From the NCBI GenBank assembly GCA_964506785.1, contig CAZDME010000001.1, positions 1-61,085 of the forward strand: DNA of 61,085 bases, given 5' to 3'. Made by a program: the position numbers and the translations under genes. A model generated the notes under the pieces. That model did no database searches. It worked only from the letters and a program-made list of their open reading frames with translations, and was not told where the DNA came from. Of this stretch, positions 50,810-60,200 are shown one piece after another. This DNA comes from CAZDME01 sp964506785 [NCBI: uncultured bacterium] (GTDB lineage Bacteria; CAZDME01; JAYEMH01). Positions within the stretch are counted from its first letter, which is position 1, and each line of letters begins with the position of its first letter.

Positions 50810-51099
50810 AATGAGCCCGTGACTTGTGGAGCGATCGCAAACATAAGTTACTGGACGAATTAATCCCCAGCGCTTAGATTTCGAAGAAATCTGCAGGGGG
50901 ATAAATAGACAATTCGATTTGCTTGCCCCCATGAGCTCAGAGTCATAATTCCCCCGGTTTGATTTTTCCCTCCCCTGTTTTTTAAAACTCCTGATAAGAG
51001 AAAATTCTTGCTCTTTACTTTGGGATTTGATAAGATAAGCCACCTGCCAAGGCCCTGATGGCGCTTGATTTGGGAGTGGCTTGACCCGGGAGTAAGATT
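50810..51099 (+). other. Long leader between riboswitch and DUF1015 gene
   Basis: A 290-bp non-coding region with hairpins. GTGACTTGTG (50819-50828) pairs with CATAAGTTAC (50842-50851) through two G-U wobbles, which favours plus-strand RNA. ATCCCC and GGGGAT enclose the stem AGATTTC-GAA-GAAATCT (about 50863-50903). No named RNA family recognised, and minus-strand frames here look like shadows. Confidence 0.5.
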
Positions 51100-52383
51100 A
51101 TGGCTGATATTATATCCTTTCGCGGGATTTATTTCAAACCCCAAAAAGAAAATAAACTTAAAAATGTTACCTGCCCCCCGTATGACGTGATATCCCCTAA
51201 AAGGCAGGAATATTTTTACCGTCTCCATCCACATAATGTCATTCGGCTCATTTTAGGCAGAAAGAAATCAAGCGACACCAAGGCCATCAATCGTCATAGC
51301 CGGGCGGCTAAATATTTCAAGGACTGGTTAAATACGGGGATTTTGGAAAAAGAAAAAAGTCCCTGTATTTATATTTATCGGCAGAAATACTCTTTTCAAA
51401 ATAAAAGATACTCCCCGGTAGGGTTTATTGCCTTAAGCCGTCTTGAGTCCTGGCGGGAAAAAAAGATTTTGCCTCACGAGGTGATTTTTAGTAAATATAA
51501 AAATGACCGCCTCCAGCTCCTTCGGGCGAGCAAGGCCAACTTTGAATCCATTTTAGCCCTCTATCCCCATTCGGCCCGAATTGAAAAAATCCTCAGGAAG
51601 GGGATAGTTTCCCGCCCTTTTTTAAAGATTATTGATGAAGAAAAGGTGGAACACGCCATTTATCCTCTATCTAGCCTTAAGGAAATCTCGGTGATAAAAA
51701 AGGAGATGAAGAAAAGACCTTTATTTATTGCCGACGGCCATCATCGTTATCAAGCCGCCTTGAATTTCTCCCGGGAGGTAAACCGCTCTAAATCGCCCCC
51801 TAAATATAAAAAGGCCGATTATCTCATGGTTACCTTTATGGATATGGAAAGAAGCAAGCTGACTATTTTCCCCACTCATCGGATAGTTTCTAAACTCCCC
51901 CGTTTTTCGTCGAAAAGATTCTTGGATAGTTTGCGGCCGTATTTCCAGGTCGAAAAGGTTTCCTCGAAGATTTTTTACCAGCAGTTAAAGAAAGAAGCCG
52001 GGGGACAAACTGCCTTTGGCCTTTTTCTGGGGGGGGATAATTATTTTCTTATTAAACTAAAAACCCGTTTGGATTTAAAACGATTGATTAAAGAGAAAAA
52101 ATCAACGGCCTGGAAAAAACTCGATGTGGCCATTTTGCATAAGTTAATCTTCGATAAGGTGTTGAAGGGGCGGGCAAATAATTACCTTTCTTATACCCGC
52201 AGCGCCAAAGAAGCCGAGAGAAAGGTAAAAACCGGGCAGGCAAAAATGGCTTTTTTCCTTAATCCGACAAAAATCGAAGATATTCAATCTATTGCCTCTC
52301 GCGGGGAACGAATGCCGCCCAAATCCACTTATTTTTACCCCAAGCTTCGTTCCGGCTTGATAATGAGAGAAATCGACGGCTAA
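51100..52383 (+). CDS. DUF1015 family protein
   Basis: A 427-aa cytoplasmic protein of the widespread DUF1015 family. It starts MADIISFRGIYFKPQ, then VTCPPYDVISPKRQEYF (about 24-40), VIRLILGR, and the family's hallmark FIADGHHRYQAALNF (about 208-222). Function unproven; in many anaerobes it lies near serine-biosynthesis genes, which is not the case here. GGGAGTAAG upstream of ATG. It is the first gene after the c-di-GMP riboswitch leader, and the coiled-coil gene follows 14 bp later, so both may answer to c-di-GMP. Confidence 0.9.
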   Translation: MADIISFRGIYFKPQKENKLKNVTCPPYDVISPKRQEYFYRLHPHNVIRLILGRKKSSDTKAINRHSRAAKYFKDWLNTGILEKEKSPCIYIYRQKYSFQNKRYSPVGFIALSRLESWREKKILPHEVIFSKYKNDRLQLLRASKANFESILALYPHSARIEKILRKGIVSRPFLKIIDEEKVEHAIYPLSSLKEISVIKKEMKKRPLFIADGHHRYQAALNFSREVNRSKSPPKYKKADYLMVTFMDMERSKLTIFPTHRIVSKLPRFSSKRFLDSLRPYFQVEKVSSKIFYQQLKKEAGGQTAFGLFLGGDNYFLIKLKTRLDLKRLIKEKKSTAWKKLDVAILHKLIFDKVLKGRANNYLSYTRSAKEAERKVKTGQAKMAFFLNPTKIEDIQSIASRGERMPPKSTYFYPKLRSGLIMREIDG

Positions 52384-52397
52384 AAAGGAGTCCAAGC

Positions 52398-54932
52398 ATG
52401 CATAGAAAAATATTGATGATACTTTTAATTTTCATCCTGTCCAATTTTGTCCCTTGCGGAAGTTCCTTCTCGGAGGAAATTAGCCGCCATCAGGCAAAAC
52501 AAATAGAAAGATATTACCGGAAGGGGCAGTCTTTTTACCAGAGAGGTGAATACAAAAGAGCCGAGGGGTTTTTCCGAAAAATTTTGAAGCTCTATCCGGA
52601 AGATCAAGTTGCCAGGGAGTATCTTAAGGAAATAAATACAACTATCAAGCAGAGAAAAAAGGCCAAGGAGGAAAAAAAGGCTGAGTTGTTACGAAGAAGA
52701 AGGCAGGGAAAAGAAGAGAAAAAAGAGAATAAGGATTTAAAGCATTATCGAAAAAGGCAAAAGAAAAAAGAGGGTGAAACAAAAACTGAACTGCAGAAAA
52801 GGGAATGGAAAGAAGAGAGGGAAAGGAAAAAGGAAGAAGCCCGGAGAAGAAATCAGGAGGAGAGGATTGCCCGGAAGATAAAGCAGGAGATAAAAAAGCT
52901 GGAGAAGGAAAAAAGGGCGAGAATAAAGGAGATAGAAAAGGAGAGGGCGAAGAAAGAAAGAGAAATGATCCGCCAGGAGAAGAAACTCCTTCGGGAAAAG
53001 AAACGTTTTGAAAAGAGAGAGGTATCTTTTAAGCAGAAGGAAAGAGAAGAGATTAATCTGGCTCAGATAAAGGGGAAAAAGGAGCGGGAAGAGAAAAAAG
53101 CGGAAAAAAACCGCAAAATAGAGGCTAAAAAGGCGGAGAAAAAGAGAAAAATTGAAGAAAAAAGGCTATCCAGGGAACAGAAGATAGAGGCAAGAAGAAA
53201 GGCTAAAGCAGAAAAAAAGGCTCAGGCTAAGGTTGAGGCTGAGGAGAAAAGAAAGGTTCGGCTGGAAGCTAAAGCAAAGAGAAAGGCAGAAATAGAGGCA
53301 AGAAGAAAGGCTAAGGCTAAGGCAAAGAGGAAAAGAGCTGAAGAGAAGAAAGCGGCTAAGTTGGCCAGGGAACAAGAGCTAGAGGCGAAGAAACAGGCCA
53401 AGATTGAAGCAAGAAGAAAGGTTCAGGCCGAGGTTGAGGCTGAGAGGCAGGCCGAGCTAGAGGCAAAGGAAAAAAGAAAAACAGAAAGAGAAGCAGAAAG
53501 AAAGGCCAAGACTGAGGCTAAGGCTGAAGCAAAGAGGAAAAGGCGTGAAGAAAAAGAAACTGCCAGATTATCCAGAGAAAAAGAAAGGAAAGAAAAGAAA
53601 GAAGCTGAACGTTTGGCCTCTGAGGAAGCCTTAGCGGCTAAGAAACTGGCGCGGGAAGAAGCCAGACAAAAAAGGCTTGAGCGTATCCAGCGGCGTAAAG
53701 AAGAAAGAGAAGCTCAGATAAAAAAGGAAAAAGAGGAAAAAGAAAAAGCCCGGGAAGCCAAAAAAGCGGAAAAAAAGGGGGAAATAGAAGCCAAAAAGGC
53801 TGAAAAAAAGAGAAAAATTGAAGAAAAAAGGTTAGCCAGAGAGAAAAGAAAGGCTGAAAGGGAAGCAGAAAGAAAGGCCAAGACTGAGGCTAAGGCTGAG
53901 GCAAAGAGGAAAAGAGCTGAAGAGAAGAAAGCGGTTAAGTTGACCAGAGAAAGGGAGATAGAGGCGAAGAAAAAGGCTGATGCAGACAAAAAAGCTCAGG
54001 CTAAGGCTGAGGCTGAGGAAAAAAGAAAGACTCGGCTAAAAGCTAGGGCAAAAAGAAAAGCCGAAAGAGCAATAAAGAAAAAGGTTATTGCGACTAAGGC
54101 GGAGGAGGAAAGACAAGAGCTTGAAGAAAAAGAGACCGTAAGACAGGCAGAAATAAAGGAACAAGCTGAAACTTTAACGGTTGAAACTTTAGCGGAAGAG
54201 AAGGACTTACAAAAAGAACAAGTAATCCGGGAGGAAGCCAGGCAGAGAAGGATTGAGGGTATAATTAGCCAGGTAAAAGAACAAAAAGAAAAAGAGATAA
54301 AAAAGCAGTCTCAAGAAGCCAAGAGAGCGGAAAAAGAGAGAAAAAAAGAGGCCAAAAGGCTGGCTAAAGAGAAAAGGGAAACAGAAAGAAAGGCTAAGGC
54401 TGAGGCAAAGAAAAAGAAGCTTGAAGAAAAAGAAGCAGCCAAGATAGCCAGAAAACAGGAAATAGAGGCAAGAAGAAAGGCTAAACTTGAGGCCAGGGCA
54501 GAAAAAAAAGCTCAGGCTAAGGTTGAGGCTGAGGAGAAGAAAAAGCCTGAGGCTAAAGTTGAGGAAGCATCTGATAAAAAGGTCATAGATCCCGGCAGAA
54601 AAAGCCGGGAAGAAATCTGGGAAGATATTTATCGCCAGGCCAGGAAAAAGGAACTCTTGGAGATGAAAAAAAGAGAAACATTTATCAAGCGCCTGGAGGG
54701 GAAAAAGGAGGCCCAGAGAGAAAAGCGGGCTTTAAATAAGAAGAAAGCCGCCAGCTATTTTCAGAAAGGTTTAGAATACTACCAGGCCGGAAAAACTTTA
54801 CAGGCGGTTGAACTCTGGGAGAAGGCTTTAAAGTTGGATTCTGAGGATAAAAAGATAAAAAGAAGACTAAAGAAAGCCAGGCGGGAACTTAAAAAGAGGT
54901 CCCTCCAAAAAGAAGAGACCTCAGATGAATAA
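52398..54932 (+). CDS. Exported, highly charged coiled-coil protein with terminal TPRs
   Basis: An 844-aa protein: signal peptide (about 1-26), an N-terminal TPR (about 39-75, YYRKGQSFYQRGEYKRAEGF), a ~680-residue region made almost wholly of K, E, R and A predicted as a single long helix or coiled coil, and a C-terminal TPR (about 780-820, FQKGLEYYQAGKTLQAVELW). Internal duplication is visible: REAERKAKTEAKAEAKRKR at about 370-388 recurs near 492-510. TolA-like helical spacers are the closest analogy. GGAG upstream; shares the leader of the DUF1015 gene. Function unknown. Confidence 0.85.
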   Translation: MHRKILMILLIFILSNFVPCGSSFSEEISRHQAKQIERYYRKGQSFYQRGEYKRAEGFFRKILKLYPEDQVAREYLKEINTTIKQRKKAKEEKKAELLRRRRQGKEEKKENKDLKHYRKRQKKKEGETKTELQKREWKEERERKKEEARRRNQEERIARKIKQEIKKLEKEKRARIKEIEKERAKKEREMIRQEKKLLREKKRFEKREVSFKQKEREEINLAQIKGKKEREEKKAEKNRKIEAKKAEKKRKIEEKRLSREQKIEARRKAKAEKKAQAKVEAEEKRKVRLEAKAKRKAEIEARRKAKAKAKRKRAEEKKAAKLAREQELEAKKQAKIEARRKVQAEVEAERQAELEAKEKRKTEREAERKAKTEAKAEAKRKRREEKETARLSREKERKEKKEAERLASEEALAAKKLAREEARQKRLERIQRRKEEREAQIKKEKEEKEKAREAKKAEKKGEIEAKKAEKKRKIEEKRLAREKRKAEREAERKAKTEAKAEAKRKRAEEKKAVKLTREREIEAKKKADADKKAQAKAEAEEKRKTRLKARAKRKAERAIKKKVIATKAEEERQELEEKETVRQAEIKEQAETLTVETLAEEKDLQKEQVIREEARQRRIEGIISQVKEQKEKEIKKQSQEAKRAEKERKKEAKRLAKEKRETERKAKAEAKKKKLEEKEAAKIARKQEIEARRKAKLEARAEKKAQAKVEAEEKKKPEAKVEEASDKKVIDPGRKSREEIWEDIYRQARKKELLEMKKRETFIKRLEGKKEAQREKRALNKKKAASYFQKGLEYYQAGKTLQAVELWEKALKLDSEDKKIKRRLKKARRELKKRSLQKEETSDE

Positions 54933-54956
54933 AAGAAAGGGAGCATTCTTTCGCCT

Positions 54957-55211
54957 TCAAGGCTTCCGAGTCGGCCGCCTTTTTATCATTTGGAGAATGA
55001 GGGGATAAAAGGCGAAGAGAACTGCTCCCAAACAAATCGAAATTATCATTAAGAAACTTTTACTGACAAGAAATTGGAAGAAAAGAATCTGAAAAGTTAT
55101 CTTACCTTTATTCTGGAAAAGAACAATAATGGTTAAAAAGATAAGGAGAACGAGAAAAATTATTTTAAAATCTAACCGGCTCAGCCAGGAAGGCTGCTCA
55201 ATCCCTTTCAT
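54957..55211 (-). CDS. LapA-domain (DUF1049-like) small membrane protein
   Basis: An 84-aa minus-strand protein with two membrane helices (about 14-32 and 47-72), separated by FQNKGKITFQILFFQFLVSK, the typical LapA/DUF1049 hairpin sequence (VxFQN...F). The cytoplasmic tail is basic. Its 3' end converges on the coiled-coil gene 25 bp away. It is divergent from rrf2. Confidence 0.8.
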   Translation of the reverse strand: MKGIEQPSWLSRLDFKIIFLVLLIFLTIIVLFQNKGKITFQILFFQFLVSKSFLMIISICLGAVLFAFYPLILQMIKRRPTRKP

Positions 55212-55326
55212 GAGTAGGAAGTAATGTATCAGATTTGAATTTAGATGTCAACAAAAATTTTTAAATTTTTTAATATTTATCCCGGCGATCATGCTCGAAA
55301 AAATTTCCCCTTTAGTCAGATTCCCC

Positions 55327-55354
55327 TTGACAAAATTTTTGGGTTTGCTAAAAT
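55327..55354 (+). promoter_or_regulatory. Promoter of rrf2-cysK
   Basis: TTGACA (55327-55332), 16-bp spacer, TAAAAT (55349-55354). TATAAT at 55354-55359 is an alternative -10 with a long spacer. Confidence 0.65.
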
Positions 55355-55360
55355 ATAATT

Positions 55361-55388
55361 GTTGAGTAATTTGATAAACTTAGTCAAC
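55361..55388. promoter_or_regulatory. Candidate Rrf2 operator
   Basis: Inverted repeat GTTGAGTAA (55361-55369), 10-bp spacer, TTAGTCAAC (55380-55388), directly after the -10 box and about 20 bp before the rrf2 start: well placed for autorepression. Confidence 0.65.
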
Positions 55389-55407
55389 TTTAGGGGAAAT
55401 TTAGACA

Positions 55408-55854
55408 ATGCGAATTTCGGCTAAAGGGAGATACGGCTTAAGGGCTCTTTTTGACTTAGCATTGAACTATGGGCAGGGTCCCATTCTTATCAAAGATATT
55501 GCCAGGCGGCAGATTATCCCTGAGGCCTATCTGGAACAAATATTTTTATCTCTGAAAAAAGCTGGCCTGGTAAAAAGCCTCCGGGGTGCCTACGGCGGAT
55601 ATCTTCTCGCCCGGGAACCTCAAGGGATAAATATAAAAGAGATAATGGATATTTTGGAAGGAGCTGATCCGGTAGTCCCCTGTTTAGAAAATGCCCAGGT
55701 TTGTTCGTTGTTTAAGGATTGTCTGCTCAAAGATTTCTGGGAGGAACTCGGCCAGGCTCAAAACAGCCTGATGGGCAGAATTACCTTAGCTGACTTGGTC
55801 AGGAAAAAGACCTTACGGCGGCAAGAACTGGCACCCCCCGTTTATAACATTTAA
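55408..55854 (+). CDS. Rrf2 family transcriptional regulator
   Basis: A 148-aa winged-helix regulator: [39 protein letters not shown] (HTH), [18 protein letters not shown] (wing). Three cysteines near the dimer helix ([15 protein letters not shown], spacing CX6CX5C) could hold an Fe-S cluster; IscR and NsrR have CX5CX5C, so the first spacing differs by one. cysK follows directly, recalling CymR-type cysteine control. An inverted repeat upstream supports autoregulation. Confidence 0.93.
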   Translation: MRISAKGRYGLRALFDLALNYGQGPILIKDIARRQIIPEAYLEQIFLSLKKAGLVKSLRGAYGGYLLAREPQGINIKEIMDILEGADPVVPCLENAQVCSLFKDCLLKDFWEELGQAQNSLMGRITLADLVRKKTLRRQELAPPVYNI

Positions 55855-55898
55855 ACCATAAACCTCCCTCGCACAGGTGGAGACATAAGAAAGGACTA

Positions 55899-56831
55899 AT
55901 GGTTAAAGGGATTGCTCAGGACATAACCAAACTAATCGGCCAGACTTCCCTGGTCAGGCTTAACCGATTAACTCAGGGTCTCTCGGCTTTTATTCTTTGT
56001 AAGCTTGAATTCTTTAATCCCGGCGGCAGTATTAAAGACCGGATAGGCCTTTTTATGATTGAAGCGGCCGAAAAAAAGGGATTGATTAATAAAGAAACTA
56101 TTATAATCGAACCGACCAGCGGCAATACCGGCATTGCCTTGGCCCTGGTTTGTGCCTCAAGAGGGTATCATTTAATCCTGACTATGCCGGAGAATATGAG
56201 TAAGGAGCGTCAGAAACTCCTGAAATTTCTTGGCGCAGAGTTAATTTTGACTCCGGCTGATAAAGGGATGGCCGGGGCTATAGAAAAAGCCAGGAAGCTT
56301 TTAGAAAAATATCCCCGGGTTTTTATGCCCGACCAATTCAGCAATCCGGCTAATCCGGAAATTCAGCGTTTAACCACGGGCGAAGAAATCTGGCAGGATA
56401 CTGAAGGCCAGGTAGATATTCTTGTCTCCGGGGTGGGCACCGGCGGGACAATTACCGGGGTCGCCGAACTGCTTAAAGAGCGTAAGCCCGAGGTTGAGAT
56501 TGTGGCCGTTGAGCCTGATAAATCCGCTGTTCTTTCCGGCGGCAGAGCGGGTTCGCATCAGATTCAAGGGATAGGGGCCGGATTTATCCCCAAGGTCTTG
56601 AGGCGCGATTTGATTGATGAAGTTATGCCGGTTAGCGAAGAAAAGGCTTTCACTATCGCCCGGCGCTTAGCTAAAGAGGAAGGGATTCTATCAGGTATTT
56701 CCTCCGGGGCGGCCCTCTGGGTGGCCATGGAAGTAGCCGGACGGGCGAAGAATAAAAATAAGATGATTGTGGTCATTCTGCCGGATAGCGCCGAGCGGTA
56801 TCTCAGCACTAATTTATTTGACGAAACTTAA
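55899..56831 (+). CDS. cysK: Cysteine synthase (O-acetylserine sulfhydrylase)
   Basis: PLP enzyme that makes cysteine from O-acetylserine and sulfide. 310 aa with the PLP lysine in [11 protein letters not shown] (about 44-54), [11 protein letters not shown] (about 72-82, substrate loop), [17 protein letters not shown], and [13 protein letters not shown]. Length is normal for CysK/CysM. ATG start with GGACTAATG context and weak Shine-Dalgarno; 44 bp after rrf2. Confidence 0.95.
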   Translation: MVKGIAQDITKLIGQTSLVRLNRLTQGLSAFILCKLEFFNPGGSIKDRIGLFMIEAAEKKGLINKETIIIEPTSGNTGIALALVCASRGYHLILTMPENMSKERQKLLKFLGAELILTPADKGMAGAIEKARKLLEKYPRVFMPDQFSNPANPEIQRLTTGEEIWQDTEGQVDILVSGVGTGGTITGVAELLKERKPEVEIVAVEPDKSAVLSGGRAGSHQIQGIGAGFIPKVLRRDLIDEVMPVSEEKAFTIARRLAKEEGILSGISSGAALWVAMEVAGRAKNKNKMIVVILPDSAERYLSTNLFDET

Positions 56832-56850
56832 AAACAGGAAAGGAGGCAAC

Positions 56851-57174
56851 ATGTCAACAACATGGGATCGGGTAAAAGAAGGATTGGATAAGGCCCTGGA
56901 GATTACCCGCAAATCAGCCAAGATTATTACCATTAAAGCCGGGGAAACCGCCAAGATTACCAAACTGAGCGTGGAATCGATGACCCTGGAGCACCAGATG
57001 TCCAAGAAATTTGCTGAGTTAGGCAATACGACCTATCAACTGATTAAAACTAAGAAAGAGGAAAATCTTTCCGAACAGCTCAAAGTAAAGAAGATAGTTG
57101 AAGATATAAAGAAGCTGGAAAGCCAGCTTAACAAAACCCACAAAGCCCTGGAAGCTGAAAAGAAGAAGAAATAG
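56851..57174 (+). CDS. Small helical protein of unknown function
   Basis: A 107-aa soluble protein, almost entirely helix-forming and rich in K/E/T, probably a coiled coil: SMTLEHQMSKKFAELGNTTY in the middle and a Lys-rich end. ATG 56851 follows AAAGGAGG. The upstream in-frame extension overlaps cysK and has no ribosome site. No family recognised; phasin- or apolipoprotein-like helices are a loose comparison. Confidence 0.7.
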   Translation: MSTTWDRVKEGLDKALEITRKSAKIITIKAGETAKITKLSVESMTLEHQMSKKFAELGNTTYQLIKTKKEENLSEQLKVKKIVEDIKKLESQLNKTHKALEAEKKKK

Positions 57175-57199
57175 TAGTACTAGAAACTTTGATTCAAAT

Positions 57200-57229
57200 T
57201 TGCTTTTTTAAGTCTCCATATGCTATACT
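57200..57229 (+). promoter_or_regulatory. Promoter of the RHS gene
   Basis: TTGCTT (57200-57205), 18-bp spacer, TATACT (57224-57229). The sequence around the -10 (ATATGCTATACTTTCCATGG) closely matches that of the riboswitch promoter at 50670-50690. Confidence 0.55.
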
Positions 57230-57262
57230 TTCCATGGTTTTTTTCAAAAAAGGAAAGGTTTT

Positions 57263-60200
57263 ATGGGGAAACTTTCCAGAATTTTTAAGGTTTTTATTGG
57301 TTGTTTAATTCTTTTTGTTAGTTTGCTTGTCATTATTGTTTCTCCCTCCGCCACGGCCAATGATTATGCCGATAAATATCCTGCCAATTTCCGTCTTTCC
57401 GAAGATATCTCCCGTCTTTCTAATTGGATAAAGCCTCGCTATTATTACCAAATGAGCCTGCGTTGGAGCGGTATCCCGGGGGCCACAGGTTATGAAATAG
57501 AGATGTATAGTAGCCATTGGCTTTCCAGAGATGCCTATGGCAACTATTCTGGATTAGGCCCTGGTTTTCGGACGACTAGAAAGACAGGAACTGCTGTATC
57601 TTTTGAGACCTTTTTAACCGGGGAAAAAGATAGAGAATATGATATCGAAGAACTGCGCCAGGAAGCGTGGTGGCGGAAAATTGTCCGGGCGACGACCTCT
57701 CAGAGAATCAGTGTCCGCGGCCGAACCCTCTTTGGCTGGAATCCTTATTCCGGAGGTCCGGGGAAACCCTTTAGCAATTGGTCTTCCTACGGTTATACTG
57801 AGTATGAAGAAGAAGAGGAAAAAGGAAATCACGGCCAGCCCAAAGATGAAAAAGCCAGTGCCGGAGGCGACCCTATCAACCTGACCAACGGCAATCTTTT
57901 CTCTACCACCCCGGAGTTTTCGATTTCTACCCGGGGCTTGCCTTTGGAGGTTTCCCGGACTTATAACAGCCGTTCTACTTATAACGGGCCGCTGGGTTAT
58001 GGCTGGACCCACAGCTTTAATTTAACTTTAGAAGAAGACCCATATAACCCAGAGAACGGAGCCTGGTATTATCTTTTCTTGCGACGGGGAGACGGACGCG
58101 CTCTTTATTTTCAGCGTTTAATGGACGGCAGTTTTATCGGACCGCGTGGTGATTTTTCTACCTTAGTCGAAGAAACTGATGGAAGCTACCTTCTTCAGGA
58201 AAAACATGGCGTTCTTTCTCAGTTTAATGCCGAAGGAAAGATTGTTTCCATGTCCGACCGCCAGGGTAATGAAACAACCTTTACCTATGATGTTGAGGGA
58301 AGGCTTATTGAAGTTATCGGCCCGGCCGGAAGGGTAATTTCCCTTAGCTATAATGTAAACAGCAAAATCAGTCAAATTATTGACCCCGCCGGGCGCACCT
58401 ATAGCTATGCCTATGATGGCGAAGATAATTTAGTCCAGGCAACCGATCCCCTGGGTCAGATTACCACCTATAATTATGATGAAAATCATAACCTTACCTT
58501 TATTACCTATCCGGACGGCACCCATACCTATTTTTCTTATGACGATAACGACCGGGCTACGGCCACCTGGAATGACGGCGATAACCAGAAAGTCAACCTG
58601 GTTTATGATACGGAAAATAGAGCCACCCAGATAACCGACGCTCTAGGCAGAACCACCACCTATATCTATAATTACGACCATCAGATTACGGCAATTATTG
58701 ACCCTGAGGGAAGCGAAACTAAATATGTTTATGACGGAGCTAATCTCACCTGTACTTCTATAACCAATGCCTTGGGAAGAATTTTACAGTTCAGCTATGA
58801 TGAAAAAGGCAATCTCCTTAGTTCGGTGGATGCCTTAGGCAATACCACCACCTATACTTACGAACCGAATTATAATTTCTGTACCGGTATTATTGACCCT
58901 CTGGGCCAGACGACAAATTTTATTTATGAGGCCGCCGGAAATCTTATTGAAACAGTCGATGCCTTAGGTAATAGCTCACATTTTTCTTATGATACCTATG
59001 GAGAGCTTATCTCTTTTACTAATCCTAAAGGGTCAAGTACCCAGTACGGCTATGATACCTATGGAAATTTGCTTCAGGTTACTGATGCTTTAGGTAATAT
59101 TCAGGAGATGAGTTATGATATCCTGGGCAATTGTCTTTCCATAAAAGACCGCCGGGCAAATATTACCCAATATAATTATGATTTGCTCAATCGTCTCACT
59201 CAGCACATCTTACCCGATGGTAATACCATAAATTACACCTATGACCCGGTAGGAAATTGCACCTCGGTTACTAATCAGTTGGGCGAGACCTATACTTATC
59301 AGTATGATGCCGTTGACCGTTTGACTGGCCTTACCGATTCTTTAGGAAATATAACTGTCTTTGGCTACGATTTGGTTGGGAACCGCACGGTGATTACCGA
59401 TGCTCAAGGAAAGATAACTAACTTTAGCTATGATAGTCTCAACCGTTTGATTAAAGAGACTTCTCCTTTGGGAAACGAAACCAGCTACCTTTATGATGTT
59501 TTAGGGAATGTAATTTTACTCACTCAGGCTGGCGGCCAAGAAATAAATTATCAATATGATGAAAATAATCGTCTCATTCAAATTACCTACCCTGACGGGG
59601 AAACCATTTATTATCTTTATAATGCTACTGGGCAGTGCATAGAGATTACCTCTAGTGGCGGCGAGATAGATACCTTTTCCTATGATGCCCTGGGGAGATT
59701 GCTTCAGCTTGACCGGGGTAATGGCGGTGATTCAATTAGTTATGCCTATGATAGCTTAGGTAGTCGCCTGGCGATGATTGACCAGAATAACGGACAGACA
59801 CTTTATCAGTATGATGTCCTCGGCCGTTTGGTTGAGCTTTCTAACCCAGAGGGTGAGATAACTCAATATATTTATGATGCCGAAGGAAATGTAATTGAGT
59901 TATCCCGGGCGAATGGCAGCCGGACGATTTACACCTATGATAATTTAAATCAATTAGTTAAATTAGAAAATCTATCTTCAAGCGACCAGCTTCTTTCAAG
60001 CTTCCAATATGAATATGATGCCGCCGGCAGAAAAATAAAAGAGATTGATTCAGACGGCGCTACCATTGCCTATACCTATGATTCCTCCGGAAGGTTGATT
60101 GAAGAGAGAAAATACGAAATTGTTGATGAGGAAGAAAGAGAAATTTATGCCCGCATTTATACCCTGGATGCTTTAGGAAATGTGCTTGAGGAAACTTCTC

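Noticed and set aside
50777-51234. Minus-strand ORFs of 88 and 124 aa over the riboswitch leader
   Set aside because: Two frames overlap each other and the DUF1015 start; wobble pairs indicate plus-strand RNA; no start signals.
52805-53989. Other-frame ORFs within the charged coiled-coil gene
   Set aside because: AAG/GAA-rich DNA gives long open frames on both strands (Ser/Phe/Leu-rich shadows).
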